A DNA stretch of 64,000 nucleotides from SZAS-103 sp038216155 (GCA_038216155.1 JBBQQH010000004.1:1-64000), one strand, 5' to 3'. Counted from the stretch's first letter, positions 1 to 9,893 are shown. Numbers and translations are program-made. The notes: generated from the letters alone by a model not told the origin.

Positions 1-69
1 GCTGCTTCGCCTGATCGACCCTGCTGCACACATTGCGCTGGCGCCTGCGTCGGCGAACGAGTCCCCGTC

Positions 70-1401
70 ATGTCCTCGCTCTGGCCCCATTGCATGCAAC
101 GTCTCGAGGCGGAGTTATCGGCCGAGGACGTGCACACCTGGCTGAAGCCTTTGCAGGCCGACGCTGACACCGAACGGTTGACGCTGTATGCGCCCAACGC
201 GTTCGTGATCGATGAGGTGCGCGTGCGGCATCTGCCGCGCATCCAGCAGCTGGCCGACCACTTTGCCGGTGCGCCGATCCAAGTGCGGCTACAGGTGGGC
301 GCGATGCCGCGTGCGCTGCCAGCGGTATCCGCATCTGGAGCGGTCGAGTCGTCCACGCACTCGACCGGCAGCGCGTTCGCCTCGGCGCTGGATCCGCACT
401 ACACGTTCGATAATTTCGTCGAAGGCCGATCCAACCAGATGGGTCGCGCAGCCGCTCTGCAGGCCGCGCTGCAGCCTGGCGAGCGTTCGCACAATCCGCT
501 GCTGCTGTATGGCGGAACCGGACTGGGCAAGACCCATCTGATGTTTGCCGCCGGCAACCTGATGCGCGCCAACACACCAGGTATGCGGGTGCTGTACCTG
601 CGCTCGGAGCAGTTTTTTTCAGCGATGCGCAAGGCTCTGACCGAGAATGCGATGGACCAGTTCAAGCGTCAGTTTCGCTCGGTGGACGCGCTGTTGATTG
701 ACGACATTCAATTCTTCGCCGGCAAGGACCGCACGCAGGAGGAGTTTTTCCATACCTTCAACGCGTTGTTCGAGGGCCGGCAGCAGATCATCTTGACCTG
801 CGACCGCTATCCGCGCGAAGTGGAGAATCTCGAACCGCGGTTGAAATCTCGACTGGCTTGGGGTTTGTCTGTGGCGATCGATCCGCCGGATTTCGAGACG
901 CGCGCAGCCATCGTGCTGGCCAAGGCCGCTGAGCGCGGACTGCATGTCCCCGAGGATGTGGCCCTGCTGATCGCCCGCAAGATGCGCTCGAACGTGCGCG
1001 ATCTGGAAGGCGCGCTCAACACGCTGGCGGCGCGGGCGACATTCACTGGCAATCCGATCACACAAGAGTTCGCGCAGGACGCGTTGCGAGATCTGCTGCG
1101 TGCCCAGCAGCAGGCGATCAGCATCAACAATATCCAGAAGACCGTGGCAGACTACTATCAGATGCGCTCTGCCGATTTGCTATCGAAAAGGCGCACGCGT
1201 TCCATAGCGCGGCCCCGTCAGATGGCGATGGCGTTGGCCAAGGAATTGACCGAACACAGCCTGCCGGAAATCGGGGACGCCTTCGGCGGCAAGGATCACA
1301 CAACCGTGCTGCACGCGTGCCGGAAGATTCGCGAGTTGATCGAAACCGATGCGCGACTGCGTGAGGACTGGGAGAAGTTGAACCGCAAGCTGACCGAATG
1401 A
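70..1401 (+). CDS. dnaA: Chromosomal replication initiator protein DnaA
   Basis: DnaA binds DnaA boxes at oriC, oligomerises with ATP and melts the origin to load the replicative helicase. The 443-residue product has all four domains. An N-terminal domain I (about 1-80) is followed by a short linker. The AAA+ core has Walker A GGTGLGKTHL near residue 148 and Walker B LLIDDIQFF near residue 209. Domain IV is a helix-turn-helix with the DnaA signature around GGKDHTTVLHACRKI. The length is normal for the order. It is the first gene of the dnaA-dnaN-recF-gyrB run. Only 69 bases of upstream sequence are visible and hold no recognisable element, so the promoter and any upstream origin part lie outside the window. 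Confidence 0.98.
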   Translation: MSSLWPHCMQRLEAELSAEDVHTWLKPLQADADTERLTLYAPNAFVIDEVRVRHLPRIQQLADHFAGAPIQVRLQVGAMPRALPAVSASGAVESSTHSTGSAFASALDPHYTFDNFVEGRSNQMGRAAALQAALQPGERSHNPLLLYGGTGLGKTHLMFAAGNLMRANTPGMRVLYLRSEQFFSAMRKALTENAMDQFKRQFRSVDALLIDDIQFFAGKDRTQEEFFHTFNALFEGRQQIILTCDRYPREVENLEPRLKSRLAWGLSVAIDPPDFETRAAIVLAKAAERGLHVPEDVALLIARKMRSNVRDLEGALNTLAARATFTGNPITQEFAQDALRDLLRAQQQAISINNIQKTVADYYQMRSADLLSKRRTRSIARPRQMAMALAKELTEHSLPEIGDAFGGKDHTTVLHACRKIRELIETDARLREDWEKLNRKLTE

Positions 1402-1648
1402 CCGTGCTGCGCCTGCTCGTACGTAGTGAATTTGAAGGTCGGCGGAACAGGCTGTGCAAAAGTGGTGGATAGTTTTGGTACCCGATTCCATCCACAGCTT
1501 TTCCCCCAACCCGAAGGCGACTTCGCACAGGCTTAGACTTCTAATAAGTTGTTATAAATCATAAACTTACGACACATATTCAGCGAAAACCGTTTCCCCA
1601 TCATCACCAGTTTTCTTTTTTAATCCCTTTGAAGCCATAGGATCCGAC
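1402..1648. other. Candidate replication origin (oriC) / dnaA-dnaN intergenic region
   Basis: This 247-base gap has two DnaA-box-like nonamers that each match 7 of 9 positions of TTATCCACA: GGTGGATAG at 1464-1472 (reverse orientation) and CCATCCACA at 1488-1496. An AT-rich stretch follows at about 1540-1580, containing TTATAAATCATAAA, in a window that is otherwise GC-rich. Such a layout (boxes beside an AT-rich unwinding element) between dnaA and dnaN is known from other gammaproteobacteria such as Pseudomonas. The boxes are imperfect and few, and the region upstream of dnaA is not visible, so the true origin could lie there. The gap must also hold the dnaN promoter if dnaN is not read only from dnaA. 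Confidence 0.45.
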
Positions 1649-2749
1649 ATGCGTTTCAGCCTTCAGCGCGAAGCCTTGCTCAAGCCCCTGCAGCAGGTGG
1701 TCAATGTGGTTGAGCGCCGACACACGTTGCCGGTGTTGGCCAATCTGTTGGCTCTGGTGAAGGACGGCCAACTGCAGCTGACCGGCACCGATCTGGAAGT
1801 TGAAATGATTGCTCGTTGCGCGGTTGAGGAAGCACAGGACGGCGAATGCACGATTCCGGCGCGCAAGTTGTTCGAAATCGTGCGCGCCCTGCCGGATGGC
1901 AGCCGCGTCACCCTGGAACACAAGGGTGACAAGGTCACGGTCAAGGCTGGACGCAGCCGCTTCAGCCTGGTTGCTCTGCCGCCGAATGATTTCCCGTCAG
2001 TTGACGATGTCGAGCTGATTGAGCGCATTCGTGTACCCGAGGCGGCGCTGAAGGAGTTGATCGAGCGCACCGCTTTCGCGATGGCGCAGCAAGATGTGCG
2101 CTATTACCTCAACGGCTTGCTGCTGGATCTGCGGGAAAACTCGTTGCGCTGCGTCGCTACCGACGGCCATCGCCTGGCGCTGTGCGAAACGCCACTGACG
2201 GCTGGGGCGCAAGCGCGCAAACAAATCATCCTGCCGCGCAAAGGCGTGCTTGAATTGCAGCGTTTACTGGAAGGCGGCGATCGCGAACTGGAACTGGAGG
2301 TCGGCCGCAACCACCTGCGCGTGCGCCGTGAGGACGTGACATTTACCTCGAAGTTGATCGACGGCCGCTTCCCTGATTACGACGCGGTGATCCCGATCGG
2401 TGCCGACAAGGAAATCAAGGTGGATCGCGAAGCCTTGCGCGCCGCGCTGCAGCGGGCAGCGATCCTGTCCAACGAGAAATATCGCGGGGTCAAACTCGAC
2501 GTCAGCCCCGGCCAACTCAAGCTGGTCGCGCACAATCCCGAGCAGGAAGAGGCACAGGAAGAAATCGAAGTCGAGACCAAGATCGACGAGCTCTCGATCG
2601 GCTTCAACGTCACCTATTTGCTGGATGCGCTCAGCGCCCTGCGCGAAGACACCGTGCTGATCGCCTTGCGCGACGCGAACTCTAGCGCGCTGGTGCGCGA
2701 GGCCAGCAATGACCGCAGTCGCCATGTGGTGATGCCGCTGCGGCTGTGA
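1649..2749 (+). CDS. dnaN: DNA polymerase III sliding clamp (beta subunit)
   Basis: The beta clamp is a ring-shaped dimer that tethers polymerase III to DNA and recruits other repair and replication proteins. The product is 366 residues, the standard length, and begins MRFSLQREALLKPLQQV, a typical clamp N-terminus. It ends in RHVVMPLRL, the usual clamp C-terminus (MPMRL type). Three homologous clamp domains of about 120 residues each are expected over the full length. The ATG at 1649 follows an AGGA ribosome site at 1638-1641. It lies between dnaA and recF, the classical order. Confidence 0.98.
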   Translation: MRFSLQREALLKPLQQVVNVVERRHTLPVLANLLALVKDGQLQLTGTDLEVEMIARCAVEEAQDGECTIPARKLFEIVRALPDGSRVTLEHKGDKVTVKAGRSRFSLVALPPNDFPSVDDVELIERIRVPEAALKELIERTAFAMAQQDVRYYLNGLLLDLRENSLRCVATDGHRLALCETPLTAGAQARKQIILPRKGVLELQRLLEGGDRELELEVGRNHLRVRREDVTFTSKLIDGRFPDYDAVIPIGADKEIKVDREALRAALQRAAILSNEKYRGVKLDVSPGQLKLVAHNPEQEEAQEEIEVETKIDELSIGFNVTYLLDALSALREDTVLIALRDANSSALVREASNDRSRHVVMPLRL

Positions 2750-2785
2750 CTTGAGTCGCGCTGCCGTCTTGCGGCGGGCTGACTG

Positions 2786-3865
2786 ATGCAATTGACGCGT
2801 CTGCGGCTGGCTCGGTTTCGCGGATTCGAGAGCGTCGAATTTTGCCCGCAACCGGGCATCAACCTGATCACTGGCGACAATGGCGCCGGCAAGACCACCC
2901 TGCTGGAAGCGGCGCACCTGTTGGCCAACGGTCGCTCGTTCCGAGGTCGGGTGCGCGATGGCCTCGTGAGGGCCGGCTCGGCCGGCCTCGAAGTGTTTGG
3001 CGAATGGACGCAAGACAATGGTCGGCAACGCCGAGCCGGCTTGCGCCATAGTGGTCGCGATTGGCAGGGTCGTTTGGACGGCGAGCAGGTCTCCTCGCTG
3101 GTAGAGCTGTGCGCTGCGCTCGCGGTTTTGAGCTTCGAACCCGGCAGCCACTCCTTGATCGCTGGCGGCGCCGAGCACCGCCGGCGCTTTGTGGACTGGG
3201 CGTTGTTCCACGTGGAACCGGAGTTCCTGCAGTTGTGGCGGCGGTACGCGCGAGCCCTGAAACAACGCAATACTTTGCTGAAAGCGCGCCCGCAGCGGGC
3301 ACAGTTGACGCCTTGGACCATAGAGCTGTCCGACGCTGGCGAACCTGTTTCACGCTTGCGCGGCTTGTATCTGCAACGATTGCAGCCGCTATTGGCTAGT
3401 ACCACGTCACTGCTGTTGCCAGAAGTGGGCGCAGTCGAGCTGGGCTATCAGCCGGGCTGGCAACGCGAGTCGCAATCGCTGATGGAAGCGATCGAACGAG
3501 CAACCGAGCGCGATCTACAAAGCGGGCACACGACGCTGGGACCGCACCGGGCGGACTGGACAGTGAAGTTTGAGCGGTTGCCGGGACGCGAAGCCCTGTC
3601 GAGGGGGCAGGAAAAGCTCTTGGCGATTGCCTGCACCTTGGCTCAGGCGCTGGCATACACTGCAGATCTGGGTGAGTGGCCGATTCTGGCGCTGGACGAC
3701 CTTGCTTCGGAGCTCGATCGCAGCCACTTTAGTCACGTGATGCAGTTTTTGAGCGGGATAGACGCACAAATCCTGATCACAGGAACCGAACTGTCTGCGA
3801 TGGCGAAGGATCCAGCCGTTGCACGGTTCCACGTGGAACAAGGCACGGTTTCAGCACTGCTATAA
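2786..3865 (+). CDS. recF: DNA replication and repair protein RecF
   Basis: RecF is an SMC-like ATPase that, with RecO and RecR, loads RecA at single-strand gaps. The 359-residue product has Walker A GDNGAGKTT at about residues 30-38, an ABC-type signature region around SRGQEKLLAIA near residue 273, and Walker B LALDDLASELD near residue 302. It starts 36 bases after dnaN. Its last codons (CTG CTA TAA) overlap the TATAAT box of the likely gyrB promoter. Length and motif order are normal. Confidence 0.97.
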   Translation: MQLTRLRLARFRGFESVEFCPQPGINLITGDNGAGKTTLLEAAHLLANGRSFRGRVRDGLVRAGSAGLEVFGEWTQDNGRQRRAGLRHSGRDWQGRLDGEQVSSLVELCAALAVLSFEPGSHSLIAGGAEHRRRFVDWALFHVEPEFLQLWRRYARALKQRNTLLKARPQRAQLTPWTIELSDAGEPVSRLRGLYLQRLQPLLASTTSLLLPEVGAVELGYQPGWQRESQSLMEAIERATERDLQSGHTTLGPHRADWTVKFERLPGREALSRGQEKLLAIACTLAQALAYTADLGEWPILALDDLASELDRSHFSHVMQFLSGIDAQILITGTELSAMAKDPAVARFHVEQGTVSALL

Positions 3866-3866
3866 T
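3861..3866 (+). promoter_or_regulatory. Putative gyrB promoter -10 box
   Basis: A perfect TATAAT lies at 3861-3866, overlapping the recF stop codon and 89 bases before the gyrB start. No good -35 hexamer is visible at 16-18 bases upstream, so the call rests on the -10 box and its position before gyrB. It would let gyrB respond separately from the dnaA-dnaN-recF genes, as supercoiling control often requires. Confidence 0.45.
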
Positions 3867-3955
3867 CGCCAAACCGTTGAAAAAACGCAGTCGCCCGCAA
3901 TGTTGGCGACTGCAAACGCTGTGCACAAGCGCCGATCACCACCAAGCGAGTCCGC

Positions 3956-6373
3956 ATGACCGACAAAATCTACGATTCCAGCCGCATCCAAGTTCTGCGT
4001 GGCCTTGAGGCCGTGCGCAAGCGACCTGGTATGTATATCGGCGATGTGCACGATGGTACCGGCCTGCATCACATGGTATTTGAGGTGGTCGATAACGCCA
4101 TCGATGAGGCGCTGGCCGGCTATTGCGACCGGGTCGTGGTCACGGTGCATGGCGACGGCTCGACCTCGGTCACCGACAACGGCCGCGGCATTCCGGTTGA
4201 TATCCACAAGGAAGAGGGCGTCTCCGCCGCCGAAGTGATCATGACGGTGCTGCATGCGGGCGGCAAATTCGATGACGACAGTTACAAGGTGTCTGGCGGC
4301 CTGCATGGCGTCGGCGTCTCGGTGGTCAATGCGCTGTCCGAGCACATGTGGCTGGACATCTGGCGCGATGGCCAGCACCACCGGCAGGAATACGGGATGG
4401 GAGAGCCGCTGTATCCGCTGAAAGTTGTCGGTCCGTCGACCAAACGCGGCACCGAGGTACGGTTCAAGCCGGCCAGCAGCGTGTTCACCGACATCGAGCT
4501 GCATTACGACATCCTCAGCAAGCGGCTGCGCGAATTGAGCTTCCTCAATTCGGGCGTACGCATCGAGTTGATAGACGAGCGCGGCGATGGCCGGCATGAC
4601 GTATTTGAATACGAAGGCGGCATCCGCAGCTTCGTTGAACACTTGGCCCAGTTGAAGACGCCGCTGCATCCGTCGGTAATCGCGGCTGAGGGCGAGATCA
4701 ACGGGATTACGGTCGATATTGCCCTGCAGTGGACCGATGCCTACCAGGAAACGATGTTCTGCTTCACGAATACGATTCCGCAAAAAGATGGAGGCACCCA
4801 CTTGGCCGGCTTCCGCGCCGCGCTCACGCGCACCCTGAGCCAGTACATCGACCAGAACGGAATCGCCAAGCAGGCCAAGATCAGTCTGTCCGGCGATGAC
4901 ATGCGCGAAGGACTGATCGCGGTGCTGTCGGTCAAGGCTCCAGATCCGAGCTTCTCCTCGCAGACCAAGGAAAAACTGGTTTCATCCGACGTGAAACCTG
5001 TAGTTGAGTCGATCGTCGCCGAAAAGCTATCTAACTTCCTGCAAGAGCACCCTAACGAGGCGCGCGCGATTGCCGGAAAGATCGTCGATGCAGCCCGCGC
5101 CCGCGAGGCGGCGCGCAAGGCGCGTGACCTAACGCGGCGCAAGGGCGCGCTGGATATCGCTGGCCTGCCGGGCAAGCTGGCCGATTGCCAGGAAAAAGAT
5201 CCGGCGCTATCCGAACTCTTCATCGTCGAGGGCGATTCCGCTGGCGGCTCGGCCAAACAAGGTCGCAATCGAAAGACCCAAGCGATCCTGCCGCTGAAGG
5301 GCAAGATCCTCAACGTCGAACGCGCGCGTTTCGACAAGATGCTGGCTTCGGCCGAGGTCGGCACCCTGATCACGGCGCTCGGCTGCGGTATTGGTCGTGA
5401 CGAATACAACCCGGACAAGCTGCGCTATCACCGCATCATCCTTATGACAGACGCCGACGTCGACGGCTCGCACATCCGCACCCTGCTGCTGACCTTTTTC
5501 TACCGGCAGATGCCGGAATTGATCGAGCGCGGGCACATTTATATCGGCCTGCCGCCGCTGTACAAGATCAAGCAGGGCAAGACCGAGATCTACATCAAGG
5601 ACGACGCCGCGCTGAATGCCTATCTGATCAACCACGCGGTGGAAGGCGCCGAGCTGCGCGCCAGCGAAGGCGCACCGCCGATCAACGGAGCAGCGCTGGA
5701 ACGGCTGATGCTGGCCACCGTAAGCGCGCAGAGTGCGATCACGCGGAATGCGCACCGGTTCGATCCGCAGGTATTGGAAGCAATGCTGGAAGCCGCACCG
5801 TTGGGCGCAGCGCAGTTCGAGGACATGCCGACGCTGCTGGTCTGGCTCGACAGCTTGCAGCGACGCCTGAACCAGAGCGGCCTGGGCCGCCCGCAATTCC
5901 ACTTGCGCGCACTCGCCGCTGATGACAACCAGCCGGCCGCGCTAGTGATAGAAAAGCGCCTGCACGGCCTGACCGCTACCCAGACATTGCCGGCGTCCGT
6001 GCTTGAATCAGGCGATCTCAAGCAGCTGACGCTGTTGGCAGGCGAACTCGATGGTTTGTTGCAGGACAGTGCAACCGTATCACGAGGTGGCAAGACGCAA
6101 GCGGTGACCAGTTTCCTGGCTGCCCAGGCCTGGCTGCTGGACGAGGCCAAGAAAGGCCGCACCATCCAGCGCTTCAAGGGACTGGGCGAGATGAATCCAG
6201 AGCAATTGTGGGATACCACAGTCAATCCGGAAACCCGGCGCCTGCTGAAGGTGCGGATCGAGGACGCGGTGGCGGCCGACCAGATTTTTTCGACGTTGAT
6301 GGGGGATGTGGTCGAGCCGCGCCGTGCCTTCATCGAGGACAATGCGTTAAAGGTCGCGAATCTGGATGTTTAG
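3956..6373 (+). CDS. gyrB: DNA gyrase subunit B
   Basis: GyrB supplies the ATPase and Toprim part of the A2B2 gyrase that introduces negative supercoils. The GHKL ATPase region shows VVDNAIDEALAG, TDNGRGIP and GGLHGVGVSVVN in the first 130 residues, and QTKEKL near residue 340. The Toprim domain shows EGDSAGG near residue 424, PLKGKILNVE, and DADVDGSHI near residue 499. The C-terminal motif QRFKGLGEMNPEQLWDTT is near residue 738. Between the Toprim domain and this motif is the insert of about 165 residues seen in many Gram-negative GyrB proteins. The 805-residue length fits (E. coli 804). Confidence 0.98.
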   Translation: MTDKIYDSSRIQVLRGLEAVRKRPGMYIGDVHDGTGLHHMVFEVVDNAIDEALAGYCDRVVVTVHGDGSTSVTDNGRGIPVDIHKEEGVSAAEVIMTVLHAGGKFDDDSYKVSGGLHGVGVSVVNALSEHMWLDIWRDGQHHRQEYGMGEPLYPLKVVGPSTKRGTEVRFKPASSVFTDIELHYDILSKRLRELSFLNSGVRIELIDERGDGRHDVFEYEGGIRSFVEHLAQLKTPLHPSVIAAEGEINGITVDIALQWTDAYQETMFCFTNTIPQKDGGTHLAGFRAALTRTLSQYIDQNGIAKQAKISLSGDDMREGLIAVLSVKAPDPSFSSQTKEKLVSSDVKPVVESIVAEKLSNFLQEHPNEARAIAGKIVDAARAREAARKARDLTRRKGALDIAGLPGKLADCQEKDPALSELFIVEGDSAGGSAKQGRNRKTQAILPLKGKILNVERARFDKMLASAEVGTLITALGCGIGRDEYNPDKLRYHRIILMTDADVDGSHIRTLLLTFFYRQMPELIERGHIYIGLPPLYKIKQGKTEIYIKDDAALNAYLINHAVEGAELRASEGAPPINGAALERLMLATVSAQSAITRNAHRFDPQVLEAMLEAAPLGAAQFEDMPTLLVWLDSLQRRLNQSGLGRPQFHLRALAADDNQPAALVIEKRLHGLTATQTLPASVLESGDLKQLTLLAGELDGLLQDSATVSRGGKTQAVTSFLAAQAWLLDEAKKGRTIQRFKGLGEMNPEQLWDTTVNPETRRLLKVRIEDAVAADQIFSTLMGDVVEPRRAFIEDNALKVANLDV

Positions 6374-6497
6374 TCGCTCCACGTGCGGCCAGCGGCGGAC
6401 TAGGGTGAGAAGCAACCCAGGCGCACAGGCCATGTTCAGCGCTGCCGCCGGATCATCCTGATTGCGAGCCTGATCACGCGCCTGCTTCGCATCACTT

Positions 6498-6525
6498 GAG
6501 TTAATGCACTAAACCCGTTTAGTCT
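6498..6525 (+). promoter_or_regulatory. Putative promoter overlapped by a palindrome, upstream of the TPR gene
   Basis: TTGAGT (6498-6503) and TTTAGT (6520-6525) are 16 bases apart and each match 4 of 6 positions of the sigma-70 consensus. The second hexamer is the right arm of an inverted repeat, ACTAAA-CCCG-TTTAGT (6510-6525). A repressor or activator site over the -10 box is one reading; chance is another. The next start codon is 50 bases downstream at 6576. Confidence 0.3.
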
Positions 6526-6575
6526 TGTCGCCCGCAGCGGGTTGTCACGTCGCGGCATTTCCGAGGAACACACAG

Positions 6576-7811
6576 ATGAAATCCATTCGCCTGCTTACCT
6601 GCGTGGCGGTGCTCAGCATCGCTTCGATTTACGTTGCCGATGCGGCAGTCCCCGAGATCAACAACACGGTCGGTCGCGGCTCTACTGGCGGCAAACGCAA
6701 ACAGAAAAACGCCGAGGCGCAACAACAGCAACGGGCCGAAGCGGAAAAATATCCCAACGCCACGCGCAAGTCGCCAAGCAGCGAGGCCACCAAAGGCAAT
6801 ATCGAGAAACTGCAAAAGCTCAATGCGCTGAGCGAGGCCGGCAAGAACGATGAAATCATCGCGCTGGCGCGGGAAATCGCAGGCTCCAGCTCCGCCAATG
6901 CCTGGGATCGCGCAGTGGCCGATCAGGCGATGACCTATGCCTATCTTGCCAAGCAGGACCAAACCAACGGCATGCAGTCGCTGCAAAAAGCGCTAGCCGA
7001 GGACGCGCTGCCAAACAACTCGCAATTCGAGATGACCTACCAGTTGGCGCAGTTGCAATTCAATGCCAGCCAGTACGATGCAACGGTCGCAACACTGGAC
7101 AAGTTGATGGCCGACACCCACGAGAACAAGGCAGACTGGTTGTCACTCAAGGGCACCGCGCTGTATCAGGCAAAGCGCTATCCCGAAGCGGTCGAAGCGC
7201 TGAACAAAGCGATGGCGAGCAGCGATAAGCCCGATGAAAACACGTTGCAGATGCTGATGTCCTCTTACATCCAGATGAAGCAGCCGGCCGAGGCGGGCAA
7301 GATTGCACAGGACCTGCTAGTCAAGAACCCGAACGACAAGAAGATGTTGATGCTGCTGGCATCCGTCTATATGCAGAGCGGACAGAACGACAAGGCGGTC
7401 GAGCTGCTCAATCAGGCGCGCAGCCGCAACCTGCTGACCGATGAAGACGACTATCGCCAGTTGTATGCGCTGTACGCCAACATGAAGGGCAAGGACAAGG
7501 AAACCATCGCCGTCATCAACGAAGGCTTGGGCAAGGGCATCCTCAAGCCAAGCGCCGAGGTCTACACCGCGCTCGCGCAAGCCTATTTCTACACAGACCA
7601 GACGCCGAAGGCGATCGATGCTTACACCAAGGCCGACGCCGCATCGAGCGACGGCGAAGCCGCATTGAATCTGGCGCGCATTCTGAGCAACGCGCAACGT
7701 TATGCAGAAGCCAAAGCCACTGCCGAGCGCGCGCTGAAAAAAGGCCTTAAGCAGCCAGCCGACGCCAACAAGCTAATCGGCCTGATGAACAAACAACTGG
7801 GCAAGAAATAA
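6576..7811 (+). CDS. Exported tetratricopeptide-repeat protein
   Basis: The 411-residue product begins with a signal peptide (likely cut after ADA, residue 23). A Lys/Gln/Glu-rich linker follows (about 30-70), and then helical repeats with TPR spacing across about 75-405, for example SLKGTALYQAKRYPEAVEAL and the AARILSNAQRYAEAKATAE-like unit near the end. TPR arrays mediate protein-protein contacts, so a periplasmic scaffolding role is inferred; no enzymatic motif is seen. An ATG 51 bases further upstream is in frame, but the start at 6576 has GAGGAA at 6563-6568 and begins directly with the signal peptide. The gene sits just before tonB-exbBD, as in other Xanthomonadales, but a terminator separates it from tonB. 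Confidence 0.85.
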   Translation: MKSIRLLTCVAVLSIASIYVADAAVPEINNTVGRGSTGGKRKQKNAEAQQQQRAEAEKYPNATRKSPSSEATKGNIEKLQKLNALSEAGKNDEIIALAREIAGSSSANAWDRAVADQAMTYAYLAKQDQTNGMQSLQKALAEDALPNNSQFEMTYQLAQLQFNASQYDATVATLDKLMADTHENKADWLSLKGTALYQAKRYPEAVEALNKAMASSDKPDENTLQMLMSSYIQMKQPAEAGKIAQDLLVKNPNDKKMLMLLASVYMQSGQNDKAVELLNQARSRNLLTDEDDYRQLYALYANMKGKDKETIAVINEGLGKGILKPSAEVYTALAQAYFYTDQTPKAIDAYTKADAASSDGEAALNLARILSNAQRYAEAKATAERALKKGLKQPADANKLIGLMNKQLGKK

Positions 7812-7831
7812 CCTGCGCCAAGGCAGAGATG

Positions 7832-7860
7832 CGGGCGAATGTCGGCTATTCGCCCGTTTC
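7832..7860 (+). terminator. Rho-independent-like terminator after the TPR gene
   Basis: A perfect 9-base-pair stem CGGGCGAAT / ATTCGCCCG (7832-7840 and 7848-7856) has a 7-base loop. It is followed by a short T run (TTTC), so the stem is strong but the U-tract is weak. It begins 20 bases after the TPR gene stop and precedes the likely tonB promoter. Confidence 0.65.
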
Positions 7861-7866
7861 GAACTT

Positions 7867-7875
7867 TGGTATAAG
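7867..7875 (+). promoter_or_regulatory. Putative extended -10 promoter of tonB
   Basis: TGGTATAAG (7867-7875) matches an extended -10 element (TGn plus TATAAG, 5 of 6). It lies just after the terminator stem and about 75 bases before the preferred tonB start. No convincing -35 box or Fur box was seen, although tonB genes are often iron-regulated. Confidence 0.4.
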
Positions 7876-7948
7876 CTACTAGGTTCACACGGCTGCAACA
7901 TCCAGTCGACGAACCTTGCCACCGGTGTCCGCACACGACTGCCTACCG

Positions 7949-8611
<663 letters not shown>

Positions 8612-8656
8612 TTTCCGATTAATTCATTTCACGAACCAACTTAATAAGGGCCAGCC

Positions 8657-9436
8657 ATGCAGGACACCAGCACTCCAACGACTCCGGTCGATCCCTCGGC
8701 AATGCCTGCGGCAGCTGGCGGCCCGTCCAACGCCGAAGCCATGCAGGCGATGGGCTTTGACCACCTGATCCACAACTTCGACTTTGTCGGCATGGCGGTG
8801 TTCATCACCCTGGCGATCATGTCGTTCGGTTCGTGGTTTTACATGGTGGTCAACGCATTTCGCAACGTACGCATCCGCAGCCGCTCCGACAAAGTCGTAC
8901 GCACGTTCTGGGATACGCCCAATGCGCAGGACGCGATCCAGTTCATGGAGCAGCAGCCCAAAAGTGAGCCATTCTCCAAGATCGCGCTTGACTGCGCCGA
9001 GGCAGCGGCGCATCACCAGCGCAATGAAGGTGGTCGCCTGACCGGCGCGTTGAATCGTTCCGAGTTCATCGACCGCGCCCTGCGCCAGGCCGTGAGCCGC
9101 GAGAGCGAGAAACTCCAGAACGGCCTGACCGTGCTGGCAACGGTCGGTTCGACCGCGCCATTTGTTGGTCTGCTGGGTACCGTCTGGGGCATCTACCACG
9201 CGTTGATTCGGATCAGCGAGTCAGGCGAGGCCTCGATCGCGGCCGTCGCCGGCCCGGTCGGCGAGGCACTGATCATGACCGCACTCGGTCTGTTCGTCGC
9301 GATTCCGGCGGTACTGGCGTACAACTTCTTCATCCGCATGAATCACGTCACGAACTCGAAGTTCGACGCGTTCGCGCATGACCTGCACGACTTCTTCGCC
9401 ACCGGTTCGCGCGTCGGCGACGCGCCGGTTCGCTGA
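8657..9436 (+). CDS. exbB: Biopolymer transport proton channel ExbB (MotA/TolQ/ExbB family)
   Basis: ExbB forms the pentameric inner-membrane channel that, with ExbD, uses the proton gradient to drive TonB. The 259-residue product has three membrane segments, about 42-64, 158-182 and 200-225, with a large cytoplasmic loop between the first two. The second segment region, VGSTAPFVGLLGTVWGI, is the family hallmark. A GGG-containing ribosome site (AAGGGCC) precedes the ATG. The gap from tonB is 45 bases and exbD1 follows after 34 bases, which indicates one operon. TolQ is the main alternative, but the tonB-exbD context argues for ExbB. Confidence 0.95.
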   Translation: MQDTSTPTTPVDPSAMPAAAGGPSNAEAMQAMGFDHLIHNFDFVGMAVFITLAIMSFGSWFYMVVNAFRNVRIRSRSDKVVRTFWDTPNAQDAIQFMEQQPKSEPFSKIALDCAEAAAHHQRNEGGRLTGALNRSEFIDRALRQAVSRESEKLQNGLTVLATVGSTAPFVGLLGTVWGIYHALIRISESGEASIAAVAGPVGEALIMTALGLFVAIPAVLAYNFFIRMNHVTNSKFDAFAHDLHDFFATGSRVGDAPVR

Positions 9437-9470
9437 AGCCCCGCTCGCGTAATCTCACGGAGAGCCGACG

Positions 9471-9893
9471 ATGGCCTTCAGCAACAACGACAGCGGCGGG
9501 CCGATGGCCTCGATCAACGTCACGCCGCTGGTCGACGTGATGTTGGTGTTGCTGATCATCTTCATGATCACGGCGCCGCTGATGACGCACAAGATCAAGG
9601 TCGACCTGCCTAACGCGCGATTGAACAAGAAGCCGGACCCGCCGAAGATTCCGCCGATCAGCCTGACCGTGAAGGCAAACGGCGACGTCTACTGGAACGA
9701 CGAATCGGTGAACGCTGACTTGCTGGAAAGTCGGCTGGCAATCACCGCGCAGTTGACTCCGCAGCCCGAGTTGGATGTCCGCGGTGACAAGACCACGCGC
9801 TTCGGCACGGTGTGGTCGGTGATCCGTACGGCCAAGAATCAGGGAATGCAGAAAGTCGGCTTCATTTCCCAGCCCAAAAAGAACAACAACTAG
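9471..9893 (+). CDS. exbD1: Biopolymer transport protein ExbD (copy 1)
   Basis: ExbD is the second subunit of the TonB motor. The 140-residue product has a short cytoplasmic N-terminus and one membrane helix (about 18-40) with the essential aspartate in NVTPLVDVML (Asp22). A periplasmic domain follows. GGAGAG precedes the ATG. It is followed 21 bases later by a second exbD gene whose membrane helix is almost identical but whose periplasmic part differs. Confidence 0.95.
   Translation: MAFSNNDSGGPMASINVTPLVDVMLVLLIIFMITAPLMTHKIKVDLPNARLNKKPDPPKIPPISLTVKANGDVYWNDESVNADLLESRLAITAQLTPQPELDVRGDKTTRFGTVWSVIRTAKNQGMQKVGFISQPKKNNN

Noticed and set aside
1..69. A gene end upstream of dnaA
   Set aside because: The 69 bases are too short to show a supportable coding frame or a known element.
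2264..3265. Long minus-strand open frame (333 codons) antisense to dnaN and recF
   Set aside because: It overlaps two clearly recognised genes, has no known motif and shows Arg/Gln-rich, low-complexity sequence typical of an antisense frame in high-GC DNA.
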